DNA from: Aquipseudomonas alcaligenes
Lineage (GTDB): Bacteria > Pseudomonadota > Gammaproteobacteria > Pseudomonadales > Pseudomonadaceae
NCBI RefSeq assembly: GCF_003205495.1
Contig: NZ_QJRX01000001.1
Location: 518,452-582,451, forward strand
Length of the DNA stretch: 64,000 bases
Reading direction: 5' to 3'
In this document: positions 28,987 through 40,108 of the stretch, piece after piece
Numbering within the stretch: the first letter of the stretch is position 1
Layout: every line of letters starts with the position of its first letter
The notes under the pieces: model-generated
Database searches by the model: none
Seen by the model: the letters and a program-made list of their open reading frames with translations, nothing else
Told to the model about the DNA's origin: nothing
Made by a program: the position numbers and the translations under genes

Positions 28987-30423
28987 ATGCGCATGCGGGC
29001 GCTGTTCAGTGGGGTGGGGCTGATGTTGGCGGCCTTCGCTGCCGACGTGCTGGCCGCCACGGAAATCCGCAGCGTGCGCCTGTGGCGCGCACCCGACAAC
29101 ACCCGCCTGGTCTTCGACCTGTCCGGGCCGGTGCAGCACAGCGTGTTCACCCTGGCCGCGCCCAACCGCATCGTCATCGACGTCAATGGTGCCCAGCTGT
29201 CCACCCGCCTGGACCAGCTGTCGCTGAGCAACACGCCGATCACCGGGGTGCGCTCGGCACAGCGTTCGCCGACCGACCTGCGCCTGGTGCTCGACCTCTC
29301 TGCCAGCGTCACGCCGAAGAGCTTCAGTCTGGCTCCCAACCAGCAGTACGGTCATCGCCTGGTGGTCGACCTGTTCGACCAGGAAGCCGGCGCCGTGCCG
29401 GGTGCTCCGCAGGCGCCGCAGGCCAGCCAGCCGCCGGTCGCCAACACCGCGCCGCCGGTGGCGTCCGCGCCCGCACAGCCGAGCAAGCTGCCGCCGGTGC
29501 CGGGCGGCAAGCGTGACATCGTCATTGCCATCGACGCCGGGCACGGCGGCGAGGACCCCGGTGCCCTCGGCCCGGGCCGCAAGCTCTACGAGAAGAACGT
29601 GACCCTGGCCATTTCCAAGGAGCTGCAGCGGCAGATCAACGCCGAGAAGGGCTTCCGCGCCGAGCTGGTGCGTACCGGCGACTACTTCATCCCGCTGCGC
29701 AAGCGCACCGAGATCGCGCGCAAGAAGGGCGCCGACCTGTTCGTTTCCATCCATGCCGACGCCGCGCCGCGCGCCGCCGCCTTCGGCGCCTCGGTGTACG
29801 CCCTGTCCGAGCGCGGCGCCACCTCCGAGACCGCGCGCTGGCTGGCCGATGCCGAGAACCAGTCCGACCTGATCGGCGGCGCCGGCAACGTCAGCCTGGA
29901 CGACAAGGACCGCATGCTCGCCGGCGTGCTGCTCGACCTGTCGATGACCGCCTCGCTGTCGTCCAGCCTCAACGTCGGGCAGAAGGTGCTGAGCAACATG
30001 GGCCACATCACCCCGCTGCACAAACGCCGCGTCGAGCAGGCCGGCTTCATGGTGCTGAAGTCCCCGGACATCCCGTCGATCCTGGTGGAAACCGGCTTCA
30101 TCTCCAATCCCAACGAGGCCAAGAAACTCTCCACCATCAGCCATCAGCAGGCCCTGGCGCGTTCGATCACCGCCGGTGTACGGCAGTTCTTCCAGCAGAA
30201 TCCGCCGCCCGGCACCTACATCGCCTGGCTGCGTGACTCCGGCAAGATCGCCCCCGGCCCGCGCGAGCACGTGGTCAGCTCCGGCGAGAGCCTGGCCCTG
30301 ATCGCCCAGCGCTACCAGGTCAGCCTGGCTTCGCTGCGCAGCGCCAACTCGCTGAAGAGCGACACCATCAAGGTCGGCCAGACCCTGAGCATCCCGGCGA
30401 CCGCCCTGGCGGCGCAGCCATGA
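28987..30423 (+). CDS. amiB: N-acetylmuramoyl-L-alanine amidase AmiB
   Basis: 478 residues from the ATG at 28987. ATGs at 28975 and 28993 are possible alternatives, since GGGGAAGG covers 28977-28984. A signal peptide ([23 protein letters not shown]) is followed by an AMIN domain (about 30-125), a proline-rich linker, the zinc amidase domain ([25 protein letters not shown]) and a LysM domain ([18 protein letters not shown]). It cleaves septal peptidoglycan for daughter-cell separation, normally under EnvC/NlpD activation. The stop overlaps the mutL start (ATGA). Confidence 0.95.
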   Translation: MRMRALFSGVGLMLAAFAADVLAATEIRSVRLWRAPDNTRLVFDLSGPVQHSVFTLAAPNRIVIDVNGAQLSTRLDQLSLSNTPITGVRSAQRSPTDLRLVLDLSASVTPKSFSLAPNQQYGHRLVVDLFDQEAGAVPGAPQAPQASQPPVANTAPPVASAPAQPSKLPPVPGGKRDIVIAIDAGHGGEDPGALGPGRKLYEKNVTLAISKELQRQINAEKGFRAELVRTGDYFIPLRKRTEIARKKGADLFVSIHADAAPRAAAFGASVYALSERGATSETARWLADAENQSDLIGGAGNVSLDDKDRMLAGVLLDLSMTASLSSSLNVGQKVLSNMGHITPLHKRRVEQAGFMVLKSPDIPSILVETGFISNPNEAKKLSTISHQQALARSITAGVRQFFQQNPPPGTYIAWLRDSGKIAPGPREHVVSSGESLALIAQRYQVSLASLRSANSLKSDTIKVGQTLSIPATALAAQP

Positions 30424-32294
30424 GCGAGCCGCGGCGCATCCAGCTGCTGAGTCCGCGGCTGGCCAACCAGATCGCCGCCGGCGAAGTGGTCGAGCGGCCG
30501 GCCTCGGTGGCCAAGGAGCTGCTGGAGAACAGCCTGGACGCCGGCGCCCGGCGCATCGACGTCGAGGTCGAGCAGGGCGGCATCAAGCTGCTGCGCATCC
30601 GCGACGACGGCTCGGGCATCCCGCCGGATGACCTGCCGCTGGCCCTGGCCCGTCATGCCACCAGTAAGATCCGCGAGCTGGAGGACCTGGAGGCGGTGGC
30701 CAGCCTGGGCTTCCGTGGCGAGGCGCTGGCCTCGATCAGCTCGGTGGCGCGCCTGACCATGACTTCGCGCACGGCCGATGCCGAACAGGCCTGGCAGGTG
30801 GAGACCGAGGGGCGCGACATGGAGGCGCGGGTGCAACCCGCGGCGCATCCGGTCGGTACCTCGGTGGAAGTGCGCGACCTGTTCTTCAACACTCCGGCGC
30901 GGCGCAAGTTCCTGCGCGCCGAGAAGACCGAGTTCGATCACCTGCAGGAAGTCATCAAGCGCCTGGCCCTGGCCCGCTTCGATGTGGCCTTCCACTTGCG
31001 CCACAACGGCAAGACGGTGTTCGCCCTGCACGAGGCGCCCGACGAGATCAGTCGTGCCCGCCGGGTGGCCAGCGTCTGCGGCCCGGCCTTCCTCGAACAG
31101 GCCCTGCCGATCGAGGTGGAGCGCAGTGGCCTGCGCCTGTGGGGCTGGGTCGGCCTGCCGACCTTCTCGCGCAGCCAGGCCGACCTGCAGTACTTCTACG
31201 TCAATGGCCGCATGGTGCGCGACAAGCTGGTTGCCCACGCCGTGCGTCAGGCCTACCGCGACGTGCTGTTCAACGGTCGCCACCCGACCTTCGTGCTGTT
31301 CCTCGAGATCGATCCGGCGGTGGTCGACGTCAACGTGCACCCGACCAAGCACGAGGTGCGCTTCCGCGACAGTCGCATGGTTCACGACTTCCTCTATGGC
31401 ACCCTGCACCGGGCGCTCGGTGAGGTGCGCCCGGAGGACCAGCTGGCGGCGCCGGCCGCGGTGCAGCAGATCGTCCGGCCGAGCGGCCTGGCCGCCGGCG
31501 AGTTCGGTCCCCAGGGCGAAATGGGCCTGGCCGACCAGGTGCTGGAGCGGCCCGCGGTCGAGCCCTCCGTGTGGCGTTCGCCGGGTGCCGGCTATCAGGC
31601 GCCGCGAGCGCAGCCGGCCATTCCCCAGGCCGAGGCCCAGGGTGCCTACCGCGAATACTTCGCGCCGCTGCCCGAGCAGCCGGTCGCGCTGCCGCAGAGC
31701 CAGGGCGACATCCCGCCGCTGGGCTACGCCCTGGCCCAGCTCAAGGGTGTGTACATCCTCGCCGAGAACGCCCAGGGCATGGTGCTGGTGGACATGCACG
31801 CGGCCCATGAGCGCATCACCTACGAACGCCTGAAGAGCGCCATGGCCTGCGAGGGCCTGCGGGGCCAGCCGCTGCTGGTGCCCGAGACCCTCGCCCTGAG
31901 CCAGCGCGAGGCCGATTGTGCCGAGGAGCATGCGCAGTGGTTCCAGCGCCTCGGTTTCGAGCTGCAGCGCCTGGGCGAGGAGAGCCTGGCGATTCGCCAG
32001 ATTCCGGCCCTGCTCAAGCAGGCCGAGGCCACCCAGCTGGTGCGCGACGTACTCGCCGACCTGCTGGAGTACGGCACCAGCGACCGCATCCAGGCCCATC
32101 TCAACGAGCTGCTGGCGACCATGGCCTGCCACGGCGCGGTGCGTGCCAACCGGCGCCTGACCCTGCCGGAGATGAACGCCCTGCTGCGGGACATGGAGCA
32201 GACCGAACGCAGCGGCCAGTGCAACCACGGCCGGCCGACCTGGACCCAGCTGGGCATGGACGATCTGGACAAGCTGTTCCTGCGTGGCCGCTGA
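30420..32294 (+). CDS. mutL: DNA mismatch repair protein MutL
   Basis: 624 residues. GHKL ATPase domain: [30 protein letters not shown] and [20 protein letters not shown] and a variable linker (about 340-430) follow, and the C-terminal dimerisation domain holds [15 protein letters not shown] and the end [11 protein letters not shown]. The endonuclease motif DQHAxxERI of many MutL proteins appears here as DMHAAHERI, so metal ligands seem largely kept. It couples MutS to downstream repair. The stop codon lies inside the left arm of a large palindrome. Confidence 0.96.
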   Translation: MSEPRRIQLLSPRLANQIAAGEVVERPASVAKELLENSLDAGARRIDVEVEQGGIKLLRIRDDGSGIPPDDLPLALARHATSKIRELEDLEAVASLGFRGEALASISSVARLTMTSRTADAEQAWQVETEGRDMEARVQPAAHPVGTSVEVRDLFFNTPARRKFLRAEKTEFDHLQEVIKRLALARFDVAFHLRHNGKTVFALHEAPDEISRARRVASVCGPAFLEQALPIEVERSGLRLWGWVGLPTFSRSQADLQYFYVNGRMVRDKLVAHAVRQAYRDVLFNGRHPTFVLFLEIDPAVVDVNVHPTKHEVRFRDSRMVHDFLYGTLHRALGEVRPEDQLAAPAAVQQIVRPSGLAAGEFGPQGEMGLADQVLERPAVEPSVWRSPGAGYQAPRAQPAIPQAEAQGAYREYFAPLPEQPVALPQSQGDIPPLGYALAQLKGVYILAENAQGMVLVDMHAAHERITYERLKSAMACEGLRGQPLLVPETLALSQREADCAEEHAQWFQRLGFELQRLGEESLAIRQIPALLKQAEATQLVRDVLADLLEYGTSDRIQAHLNELLATMACHGAVRANRRLTLPEMNALLRDMEQTERSGQCNHGRPTWTQLGMDDLDKLFLRGR

Positions 32295-32440
32295 AATCGC
32301 TCCCCCAATCGCTGCGCTTAAAATCGGTTCGGAATGCTCATTTACAGCGAGTAAACTGCGCTTTCTTTGACCAGCCGAAGGCGGTTACTGCTTAGCGCCT
32401 TGCCTGAGCTGTGCTCGCGACGCTTGGAGAGCGATTTCAG
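32291..32440. repeat. Large imperfect palindrome between mutL and miaA
   Basis: CTGAAATCGCTC (32291-32302) and GAGCGATTTCAG (32429-32440) are perfect 12-base inverted arms about 126 bases apart. Between them a shorter inverted repeat, TTTAC (32341-32345) with GTAAA (32351-32355), lies in a ACAGCGAGT setting. The right arm ends five bases before the miaA ATG. I recall intergenic elements with a core like GGAATGCTCATTTAC in other pseudomonads, but this needs a search. It may fold in mRNA. Confidence 0.6.
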
Positions 32441-32444
32441 AGTT

Positions 32445-33416
32445 ATGACCGAGCGCCTGCCCCCCGCCATCTTCCTGATGGGCCCGACCGCCGCCGGCAA
32501 GACCGATCTGGCCCTGGCCCTGGCCGATGCGTTGCCCTGCGAGCTGATCAGCGTCGATTCGGCGCTGATCTACCGCGGCATGGATATCGGCACGGCCAAG
32601 CCGGACAAGGCCACGCTGGCGCGTTATCCGCATCGCCTGATCGATATCCGCGATCCGGCCGAGAGCTACTCGGCGGCGGAGTTTCGCGCCGATGCCCTGG
32701 TCGCCATGGCCGAGATCAGCGCGCGCGGGCGCATCCCGCTGCTGGTGGGCGGCACCATGCTGTATTACAAGGCGTTGCTGGAGGGGTTGGCGGACATGCC
32801 CAGCGCCGATCCGGTGGTGCGTGCCGAGTTGGAGGCCTGGGCCGCGGCCGAGGGCTGGGATGCGTTGCACCGGGAGCTGACGCGCATCGACCCGGAGTCG
32901 GCGGCGCGCATCCATCCCAATGATCCGCAGCGCCTGACCCGGGCGCTGGAGGTACAACGGGTCAGCGGCCTGAGCATGAGCGAGCACCGTCGGCGCCAGG
33001 CGGCGCAAAATAGCGGGCCAGAGGCGCCCGGCGCCGGCCATTTCCCTTATACTGTGGCGCAATTCGCCATAGCTCCGGTCGAGCGCAGGGTGCTGCACGA
33101 GCGCATCGCGCAGCGTTTTCGCCTGATGCTGGAACAGGGCTTCGTCGAAGAGGTCGAAGCGTTGCGCCTGCGGGGTGACCTGCATGCGGGGCTGCCGTCG
33201 ATCCGCGCGGTGGGCTATCGCCAGGTATGGGATTACCTGGACGGGCGCCTGAGCTGCGAGGACATGGCGGAGCGGGGCATCATCGCCACGCGCCAGCTGG
33301 CCAAGCGCCAGTTCACCTGGCTGCGCGGCTGGGACAAGCTGCATTGGTTGGACAGCCAGGCCGATGACAATCTGGCGCTCGCCTTGAAATACCTACAGAC
33401 GGTCTCCATATTGTGA
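32445..33416 (+). CDS. miaA: tRNA dimethylallyltransferase MiaA
   Basis: 323 residues from the ATG at 32445 ([20 protein letters not shown]); the longer frame to 32367 overlaps the palindrome. The P-loop [11 protein letters not shown] lies near residue 12, and [27 protein letters not shown] and [16 protein letters not shown] are MiaA signatures. It prenylates A37 of tRNAs that read UNN codons, the first step of ms2i6A. It heads the miaA-hfq-hflX group seen across gammaproteobacteria. Confidence 0.96.
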   Translation: MTERLPPAIFLMGPTAAGKTDLALALADALPCELISVDSALIYRGMDIGTAKPDKATLARYPHRLIDIRDPAESYSAAEFRADALVAMAEISARGRIPLLVGGTMLYYKALLEGLADMPSADPVVRAELEAWAAAEGWDALHRELTRIDPESAARIHPNDPQRLTRALEVQRVSGLSMSEHRRRQAAQNSGPEAPGAGHFPYTVAQFAIAPVERRVLHERIAQRFRLMLEQGFVEEVEALRLRGDLHAGLPSIRAVGYRQVWDYLDGRLSCEDMAERGIIATRQLAKRQFTWLRGWDKLHWLDSQADDNLALALKYLQTVSIL

Positions 33417-33515
33417 TGAGACCCGTCTATTCGCCGTCTATCCTTGGCTTTTGGGGCTGATACGGCATAAGCCATCTTTGCTTTACTACATTTGACACCT
33501 TAAGGAGTGCGGCAC

Positions 33516-33770
33516 ATGTCAAAAGGGCATTCGCTACAAGACCCTTACCTGAATACCCTGCGTAAGGAACGCGTACCGGTTTCCATCTATCTGGTGAACG
33601 GCATCAAGCTGCAGGGCCAGATCGAATCCTTCGACCAGTTCGTGATTTTGCTGAAGAACACTGTCAGCCAGATGGTCTACAAGCACGCCATTTCCACCGT
33701 GGTGCCGAGCCGTCCGGTGCGCCTGCCCAGTGCTTCCGAAGGCGAGCAGGTCGAGCCGGGCAACGCCTGA
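33516..33770 (+). CDS. hfq: RNA chaperone Hfq
   Basis: 84 residues from the ATG at 33516, with TAAGGAG eight bases upstream. The Sm1 motif covers [20 protein letters not shown] and Sm2 contains [12 protein letters not shown]. The short acidic tail is normal for Pseudomonas. It forms a hexamer that pairs small RNAs with mRNAs and, with Crc, mediates catabolite repression. In related genomes it is expressed from promoters inside miaA as well as by read-through; no promoter could be assigned here. Confidence 0.98.
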   Translation: MSKGHSLQDPYLNTLRKERVPVSIYLVNGIKLQGQIESFDQFVILLKNTVSQMVYKHAISTVVPSRPVRLPSASEGEQVEPGNA

Positions 33771-33782
33771 TAGGAGCCTGAC

Positions 33783-35084
33783 TTGTTCTTCGAGCGTCAC
33801 GGCGGTGGTGAACGGGCCATCCTTGTCCATCTGGAAGGCAGCAACCCCGAGGCGGCCGAAGACCCGCAGGAGTTCCAGGATCTCGCGCTGTCTGCCGGTG
33901 CGGACATGGTGGCGCTGGTCACCGTGCCGCGCCACATGCCCACGGCCAAGTTCCTCATCGGCAGCGGCAAGGTCGAGGAGCTGCGCGACCTGGTCAGGGA
34001 GTCCGAGGCCGAGCTGGTCATCTTCAATCACACCCTCACGCCCAGCCAGGAGCGCAACCTGGAGCGGGTGTTCGAGTGTCGTGTGCTCGACCGCACCGGC
34101 CTGATCCTCGATATCTTCGCCCAGCGCGCGCGTACCCACGAAGGCAAGCTGCAGGTCGAGCTGGCTCAGCTCGATCACATGAGCACCCGCCTGGTGCGCG
34201 GCTGGACCCACCTGGAGCGGCAGAAGGGCGGTATCGGTCTGCGCGGTCCGGGTGAAACCCAGCTGGAAACCGACCGCCGCCTGCTGCGCGTGCGCATTCG
34301 CCAGATCAAGCAGAAGCTGGAGAAGGTGCGCAGCCAGCGCGAGCAGGCCCGCCGTGGTCGTCGTCGCGCGGATATTCCCTCGGTGTCGCTGGTCGGCTAC
34401 ACCAACGCCGGCAAATCCACCCTGTTCAATGCGCTGACCACCTCCGCGGTCTACGCGGCCGACCAGCTGTTCGCCACCCTCGACCCGACCTTGCGCCGTC
34501 TCGAGCTGGACGACCTGGGGCCGGTGGTGCTGGCCGATACCGTGGGCTTCATCCGTCACCTGCCGCACAAGCTGGTCGAGGCCTTCCGTGCCACGCTGGA
34601 AGAGTCGAGCAACTCCGACCTGCTGTTGCACGTGATCGACTCCCATGAGCCGGAGCGCGACCAGCAGATCGAGCAGGTCATGGCTGTACTCGGCGAGATC
34701 GGCGCCAACGAGCTGCCGATGCTCGAGGTGTACAACAAGATCGACTTGGTCGAGGGCGTCGAGCCGCAGATCCAGCGTGACGGCGACGGCAAGCCCGAAC
34801 GCGTGTGGCTGTCGGCGCGCGATGGCAAGGGCCTGGAGTTGCTGCGCCAGGCGGTCGCCGAGTTGCTCGGCGAGGACCTGTTCGTCGGCACCCTGCGTCT
34901 GCCGCAGCGTCTGGGGCGCCTGCGGGCACAGTTCTTCGAACTCAATGCGGTGCAGAGCGAGGCGCACGACGAGAAGGGTGACACGCTGCTGGCGATCCGC
35001 CTGCCGCGTGCCGAGCTCAATCGCCTGGTCAGTCGGGAAGGGCTGAAGCCGCAGGACTTCCTCGCGCAACACACTTTGCAATAA
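33783..35084 (+). CDS. hflX: Ribosome-rescue GTPase HflX
   Basis: 433 residues from a TTG at 33783 that follows AGGAG by eight bases. The N-terminal domain (1-190) and a coiled segment rich in Arg/Gln (about 165-195) precede a TRAFAC GTPase with VSLVGYTNAGKSTLFN (G1), DTVGF (G3) and NKID (G4). In bacteria it splits stalled or hibernating 70S ribosomes. It follows hfq by 12 bases and belongs to the same superoperon. Confidence 0.96.
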   Translation: MFFERHGGGERAILVHLEGSNPEAAEDPQEFQDLALSAGADMVALVTVPRHMPTAKFLIGSGKVEELRDLVRESEAELVIFNHTLTPSQERNLERVFECRVLDRTGLILDIFAQRARTHEGKLQVELAQLDHMSTRLVRGWTHLERQKGGIGLRGPGETQLETDRRLLRVRIRQIKQKLEKVRSQREQARRGRRRADIPSVSLVGYTNAGKSTLFNALTTSAVYAADQLFATLDPTLRRLELDDLGPVVLADTVGFIRHLPHKLVEAFRATLEESSNSDLLLHVIDSHEPERDQQIEQVMAVLGEIGANELPMLEVYNKIDLVEGVEPQIQRDGDGKPERVWLSARDGKGLELLRQAVAELLGEDLFVGTLRLPQRLGRLRAQFFELNAVQSEAHDEKGDTLLAIRLPRAELNRLVSREGLKPQDFLAQHTLQ

Positions 35085-35085
35085 A

Positions 35086-35117
35086 GCCCGTGCCGCCGTT
35101 TTTGCGGCGGTTCGGGC
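35086..35117 (+). terminator. Intra-operon hairpin between hflX and hflK
   Basis: GCCCG, CCGCC, GGCGG and CGGGC pair as a two-part stem around GTTTTTGC. The following bases are GCTTTCGG, not a T-run, so it may attenuate or stabilise the transcript more than terminate it. Confidence 0.5.
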
Positions 35118-35180
35118 GCTTTCGGTAGCATGGGCTGGCGCGCCGTGGGCGCGTCTTCGCTTTATCAGATGGAGAGCGCT

Positions 35181-36329
35181 ATGGCTTGGAATGAGCCGGG
35201 TGGCAACTCGAACAACCAGGATCCCTGGGGCGGCCGCAAGGGCGGTGGACGCCAGGGCCCGCCGGACCTCGACGAAGCCTTCCGCAAACTGCAGGAGAGC
35301 CTCAATGGCATCTTCGGCGGCGGCAAGAAACGCGATGGCGATGGTCAGGGCGGTGGCTGGGGCATGCTCGGCATCGGTGCCGCGCTGCTGGTGGCCGTGT
35401 GGCTGTGGAATGCGGTGTACATCGTCGATGCCCAGGAGCAGGCGGTGATCCTGCGTCTCGGCAAGTATCAGGAAACCGTCGGCCAGGGTCTGAACATCTA
35501 CTTCCCGCCCTTCGAGAAGAAGTTCCAGGAGAACGTGACCCGCGAGCGCTCCTTCTCCAAGGAAGGGCAGATGCTCACCGAGGACGAGAACATCGTCGAG
35601 GTGCCGCTGACCGTGCAGTACAAGATCAGCAACCTCAAGGACTTCGTGCTCAACGTCGATGCCCCCGAGGTCAGCCTGCAGCATGCCACCGAGAGTGCCC
35701 TGCGCCACGTCGCCGGCTCCACCTCGATGGACGAGGTGATCACCCTCGGCCGCGAGCAGATGGGCCAGGAAGTCAGCAAGCGCCTGCAGGGCTTCCTCGA
35801 CGACTACGGCACCGGCATCACCGTCACCCAGGTCAACATCCAGCGCGCCACGGCTCCGGCCGAGGTCAAGGATGCCTTCGACGACGTGATCCGTGCCCGC
35901 GAGGACGAGCAGCGCGAGAAGAACCAGGCCGAGACCTACGCCAACGGCGTGGTGCCCGAGGCCCGCGGCCAGGCCCAGCGCATCATCGAGGACGCCAACG
36001 GCTACCGCGACGAGGTGGTGGCCCGTGCCCAGGGTGAGGCCGATCGCTTCAGCAAGCTGGTGACCGAGTACCGCAAGGCGCCCGAGGTCACCCGCCAACG
36101 CTTGTACCTGGACACCATGCAGCAGGTCTTCAGCAACACCAGCAAGGTCCTGGTGACCGGCCAGGAAGGGCAGAACAACCTGCTGTACCTGCCACTGGAC
36201 AAGATGATCGACAACCGTGGCGCCGCCGGTGTCAATCAGTCGGGCGCCCCGAGCGCCAGCGGCGAGACCGCTACCCGCATCATCAACACTGTCGAGCGTG
36301 GCGATCTGCGTTCTAGGGAGAGCCGCTGA
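35181..36329 (+). CDS. hflK: FtsH-regulating SPFH protein HflK
   Basis: 382 residues from the ATG at 35181 with GGAGAG upstream. A glycine-rich N-terminus (to about residue 60) precedes a single transmembrane helix (MLGIGAALLVAVWLWNAVY) and an SPFH/band-7 domain with a long periplasmic helix. NVDAPEVSLQHATESALRH and VTQVNIQRATAPAEVKDAF are HflK hallmarks. With HflC it forms a large cage around the FtsH protease in the inner membrane. The stop and the hflC start overlap (TGATG). Confidence 0.96.
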   Translation: MAWNEPGGNSNNQDPWGGRKGGGRQGPPDLDEAFRKLQESLNGIFGGGKKRDGDGQGGGWGMLGIGAALLVAVWLWNAVYIVDAQEQAVILRLGKYQETVGQGLNIYFPPFEKKFQENVTRERSFSKEGQMLTEDENIVEVPLTVQYKISNLKDFVLNVDAPEVSLQHATESALRHVAGSTSMDEVITLGREQMGQEVSKRLQGFLDDYGTGITVTQVNIQRATAPAEVKDAFDDVIRAREDEQREKNQAETYANGVVPEARGQAQRIIEDANGYRDEVVARAQGEADRFSKLVTEYRKAPEVTRQRLYLDTMQQVFSNTSKVLVTGQEGQNNLLYLPLDKMIDNRGAAGVNQSGAPSASGETATRIINTVERGDLRSRESR

Positions 36330-37198
36330 TGAGCAACAAGTCGCTGTTTGCCCTGATCGGGGGCGTGCTCTTCGCCATCGTGGCGTGGAATAGCCTGTAC
36401 ATCGTCTACGAGACGGAAAAGGCCGTACTGTTGCAGTTCGGTAAGATTCAGGTGGCCGACGTGAAGCCTGGCCTGCACCTCAAGGTGCCGGTGATGAACC
36501 AGGTGCGCAAGTTCGACGCGCGCCTGCTGACCCTGGAGTCGCCGATCCAGCGTGTACTCACCCTGGAGAAGAAGGCGGTGATGGTCGATGCCTTCGCCAA
36601 GTGGCGGGTGGCTGACGCCGAACGCTATTACACCGCCACTTCCGGTATCCGCCAGATCGCCGACGACCGCCTGTCGCAGCGCCTGATCACAGCCCTGGCC
36701 AACCAGTTCGGTACCCGCACCCTGCATGAGGTGGTGTCCGGCGAGCGCGATGCGCTGATGGCGGCGATCACCAAGTCGCTCAACGGCATGGCGCAGAAGG
36801 AGCTGGGCATCGAGGTGGTGGACGTGCGCGTCAAGGCCATCGACCTGCCGAAGGAGGTCTACCGCAGCGTGTTCGACCGCATGAGCTCGGAGCGCGAGCG
36901 CGAGGCCCGCGAGCACCGTGCCAAGGGTCGCGAGCTGGCCGAGGGTATTCGCGCCGACGCCGACCGGCAGAAGCGCGTGATCCTCGCCGAAGCCTATCGC
37001 GAGGCCGAGGAAATTCGCGGTGACGGCGATGCCAAGGCGGCTTCGATCTACGCGGCCGCCTATGGCCAGGACGCCGAGTTCTACGCCTTCTACCGTAGCC
37101 TGGGCGCCTACCGCGACAGCTTCTCGAGCAAGAACGACGTGCTGGTGCTGGATCCGAAGAGCGAATTCTTCCGCTATCTGCAGCAGTCCAAGCCCTGA
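36329..37198 (+). CDS. hflC: FtsH-regulating SPFH protein HflC
   Basis: 289 residues. One N-terminal membrane helix (FALIGGVLFAIVAWNSLYIV) and an SPFH domain: TEKAVLLQFGKI and VVDVRVKAIDLPKEVYRSVF, with a long EREREAREHRAKGRELAEG helix. It pairs with HflK to modulate FtsH. The gene ends 72 bases before a rho-independent terminator. Confidence 0.96.
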   Translation: MSNKSLFALIGGVLFAIVAWNSLYIVYETEKAVLLQFGKIQVADVKPGLHLKVPVMNQVRKFDARLLTLESPIQRVLTLEKKAVMVDAFAKWRVADAERYYTATSGIRQIADDRLSQRLITALANQFGTRTLHEVVSGERDALMAAITKSLNGMAQKELGIEVVDVRVKAIDLPKEVYRSVFDRMSSEREREAREHRAKGRELAEGIRADADRQKRVILAEAYREAEEIRGDGDAKAASIYAAAYGQDAEFYAFYRSLGAYRDSFSSKNDVLVLDPKSEFFRYLQQSKP

Positions 37199-37269
37199 TG
37201 GCAGCATCCCGGCGCGGCCGTTCGGCCGCGTCGGGGTGACCTCCGGGGAAAACGTGTTATCATGGGTCA

Positions 37270-37293
37270 GCCGGGAAAATGCCCGGCTTTTTT
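37270..37293 (+). terminator. Rho-independent terminator after hflC
   Basis: GCCGGG and CCCGGC form a six-base stem around AAAATG, followed by TTTTTT. The next start codon, at 37309, is just beyond, so some transcripts must read through or begin here. Confidence 0.85.
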
Positions 37294-37308
37294 GCGTCTG
37301 CGGGAATC

Positions 37309-37494
37309 ATGTGGCAGGAACTGGGCATCGCCTTTTGTCTGATGTTGGTGCTGGAAGGCATCCTGCCCTTCCTCTGTCCGCGGCGTTGGCGCGGCGCGAT
37401 CGCGCAACTGGCACAGTTGCCCGACCGTCAGCTGCGCCTCATGGGGCTGGCCAGCATGCTGCTGGGGACCGCCCTCCTGTATCTGCTTCACTGA
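37309..37494 (+). CDS. DUF2065 small membrane protein
   Basis: 61 residues from the ATG at 37309; an in-frame ATG at 37279 lies inside the terminator and gives no good start. Two hydrophobic segments ([21 protein letters not shown] and [17 protein letters not shown]) flank a basic loop PRRWR. It is the small gene normally found between hflC and hisZ in Pseudomonas (PA4940 position). Function is unknown; location hints at a role near the HflKC/FtsH complex, which is inference. Confidence 0.85.
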   Translation: MWQELGIAFCLMLVLEGILPFLCPRRWRGAIAQLAQLPDRQLRLMGLASMLLGTALLYLLH

Positions 37495-37528
37495 AGGCTG
37501 CCGCCCGTACCGAGAGGGGAATGGCGAA

Positions 37529-38716
37529 ATGGCAACGGTAGACCGCTGGCTCCTGCCAGATGGCATCGAAGAAGTACTGCCGCCGGAAGCGGCACTGATC
37601 GAGGCGGCACGCCGCCAGGTGCTGGATCTGTTCCAGCGTTGGGGCTACGAGTTCGTCGTCACCCCGCACATCGAATACCTCGAGTCCCTGCTCACCGGTG
37701 CCGGCCAGGACCTGGACCTGCGCACCTTCAAGGTGACCGACCCGCTGTCCGGGCGGCAGATGGGCTTCCGCGCCGACATCACCCCGCAGGTGGCGCGGAT
37801 GGATGCCCACACCCTGCGCCGCGAGGGCCCGAGCCGCCTATGCTATGCCGGCAGCGTGCTGCACGCCAAGCCGCGCGCCCTGGCTACCTCGCGCAGCCCG
37901 ATCCAGCTGGGCGCCGAGCTGTACGGCGACGCCAGCCCGGCCAGCGACGTGGAGGTCATCAGCCTGATGCTAGACACCCTGGCCCTGGCCCGCGTGCCGG
38001 ACGTGCACATGGATCTCGGCCATGTCGGCATCTATCGCGGCCTGGCCCGTGCCGCCGGCCTGTCCGGCGAGGCCGAGCAGCAGCTGTTCGACGCCCTGCA
38101 GCGCAAGGCGGTCGACGAGGTCGATGCCCTCACCGAATCCCTGCAACCGCACCTGGCCAGCATGCTGCGCGCCCTGGTCGAGCTGTGCGGCGGCCGCGAG
38201 GTGCTGGACCTGGCCCAGGCGGCCCTGGTCGAGGCCCCGGCCGAAGTGCACGCTGCGCTGGACCAGCTGGTGGCCATCGCCGACCAGCTGGAGCTGCGCT
38301 ATCCCGAGCTGCCGCTGTACTTCGACCTCGGCGAGCTGCGCGGCTATCACTATCACACCGGTGTGGTGTTCGCCGCGTTCGTCCCGGGCGTCGGCCAGTC
38401 CATCGCCCAGGGCGGCCGCTACGACGACGTCGGCGGCAATTTCGGCCGGGCGCGTCCGGCCACCGGTTTCTCCACCGACCTGAAGACCCTGGTCACCCTC
38501 GGTGACATGCAGGTCGAGGAGCCGGCCGCCGGTGTGTGGGCGCCGGATCACCACGACCTGTACCTGTGGCAGGCCGTACAGCGCCTGCGCGGCGAAGGGG
38601 TGCGCGTGGTCCAGGCTCTGCCCGGACAGGATGTGAGCGCGGCGGGCGAGGCGGGCTGCGACCGCCAGCTGCAGCTGCGCGACGGACGTTGGCAAGTGGC
38701 GCCGCTGGCGTCCTGA
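37529..38716 (+). CDS. hisZ: ATP phosphoribosyltransferase regulatory subunit HisZ
   Basis: 395 residues related to histidyl-tRNA synthetase but with no anticodon-binding domain. It begins [21 protein letters not shown], and the class II core segments [14 protein letters not shown] and [16 protein letters not shown] are present. [20 protein letters not shown] is the family end signature. It activates and feedback-regulates the short-form HisG in histidine synthesis. hisG itself is not in this window, as is usual for Pseudomonas. Confidence 0.94.
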   Translation: MATVDRWLLPDGIEEVLPPEAALIEAARRQVLDLFQRWGYEFVVTPHIEYLESLLTGAGQDLDLRTFKVTDPLSGRQMGFRADITPQVARMDAHTLRREGPSRLCYAGSVLHAKPRALATSRSPIQLGAELYGDASPASDVEVISLMLDTLALARVPDVHMDLGHVGIYRGLARAAGLSGEAEQQLFDALQRKAVDEVDALTESLQPHLASMLRALVELCGGREVLDLAQAALVEAPAEVHAALDQLVAIADQLELRYPELPLYFDLGELRGYHYHTGVVFAAFVPGVGQSIAQGGRYDDVGGNFGRARPATGFSTDLKTLVTLGDMQVEEPAAGVWAPDHHDLYLWQAVQRLRGEGVRVVQALPGQDVSAAGEAGCDRQLQLRDGRWQVAPLAS

Positions 38717-38759
38717 CGAGTTTTCCGCCGGCTGCGGCCGGCATCGAGCTTCCGAATAG

Positions 38760-40067
<1,308 letters not shown>

Positions 40068-40081
40068 TCCTGCCGTAACGG

Positions 40082-40108
40082 AAAAGGCCGCCTCGAGCGG
40101 CCTTTTTT
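40082..40108 (+). terminator. Rho-independent terminator of purA
   Basis: AAAAGGCCGC and GCGGCCTTTT form a ten-base stem around CTCGA with TTTTTT at the end. The stop codon of purA is 14 bases upstream. Confidence 0.93.

Noticed and set aside
30312..32228. Long open frame opposite mutL
   Set aside because: Also an antisense artefact of high GC3; mutL is complete on the other strand and the antisense product has no recognisable domain.
33534..36098. Open frame of about 850 codons on the minus strand opposite hfq, hflX and hflK
   Set aside because: It is an antisense shadow in GC-rich DNA; three well-known genes on the plus strand explain the region and the antisense protein is low-complexity.
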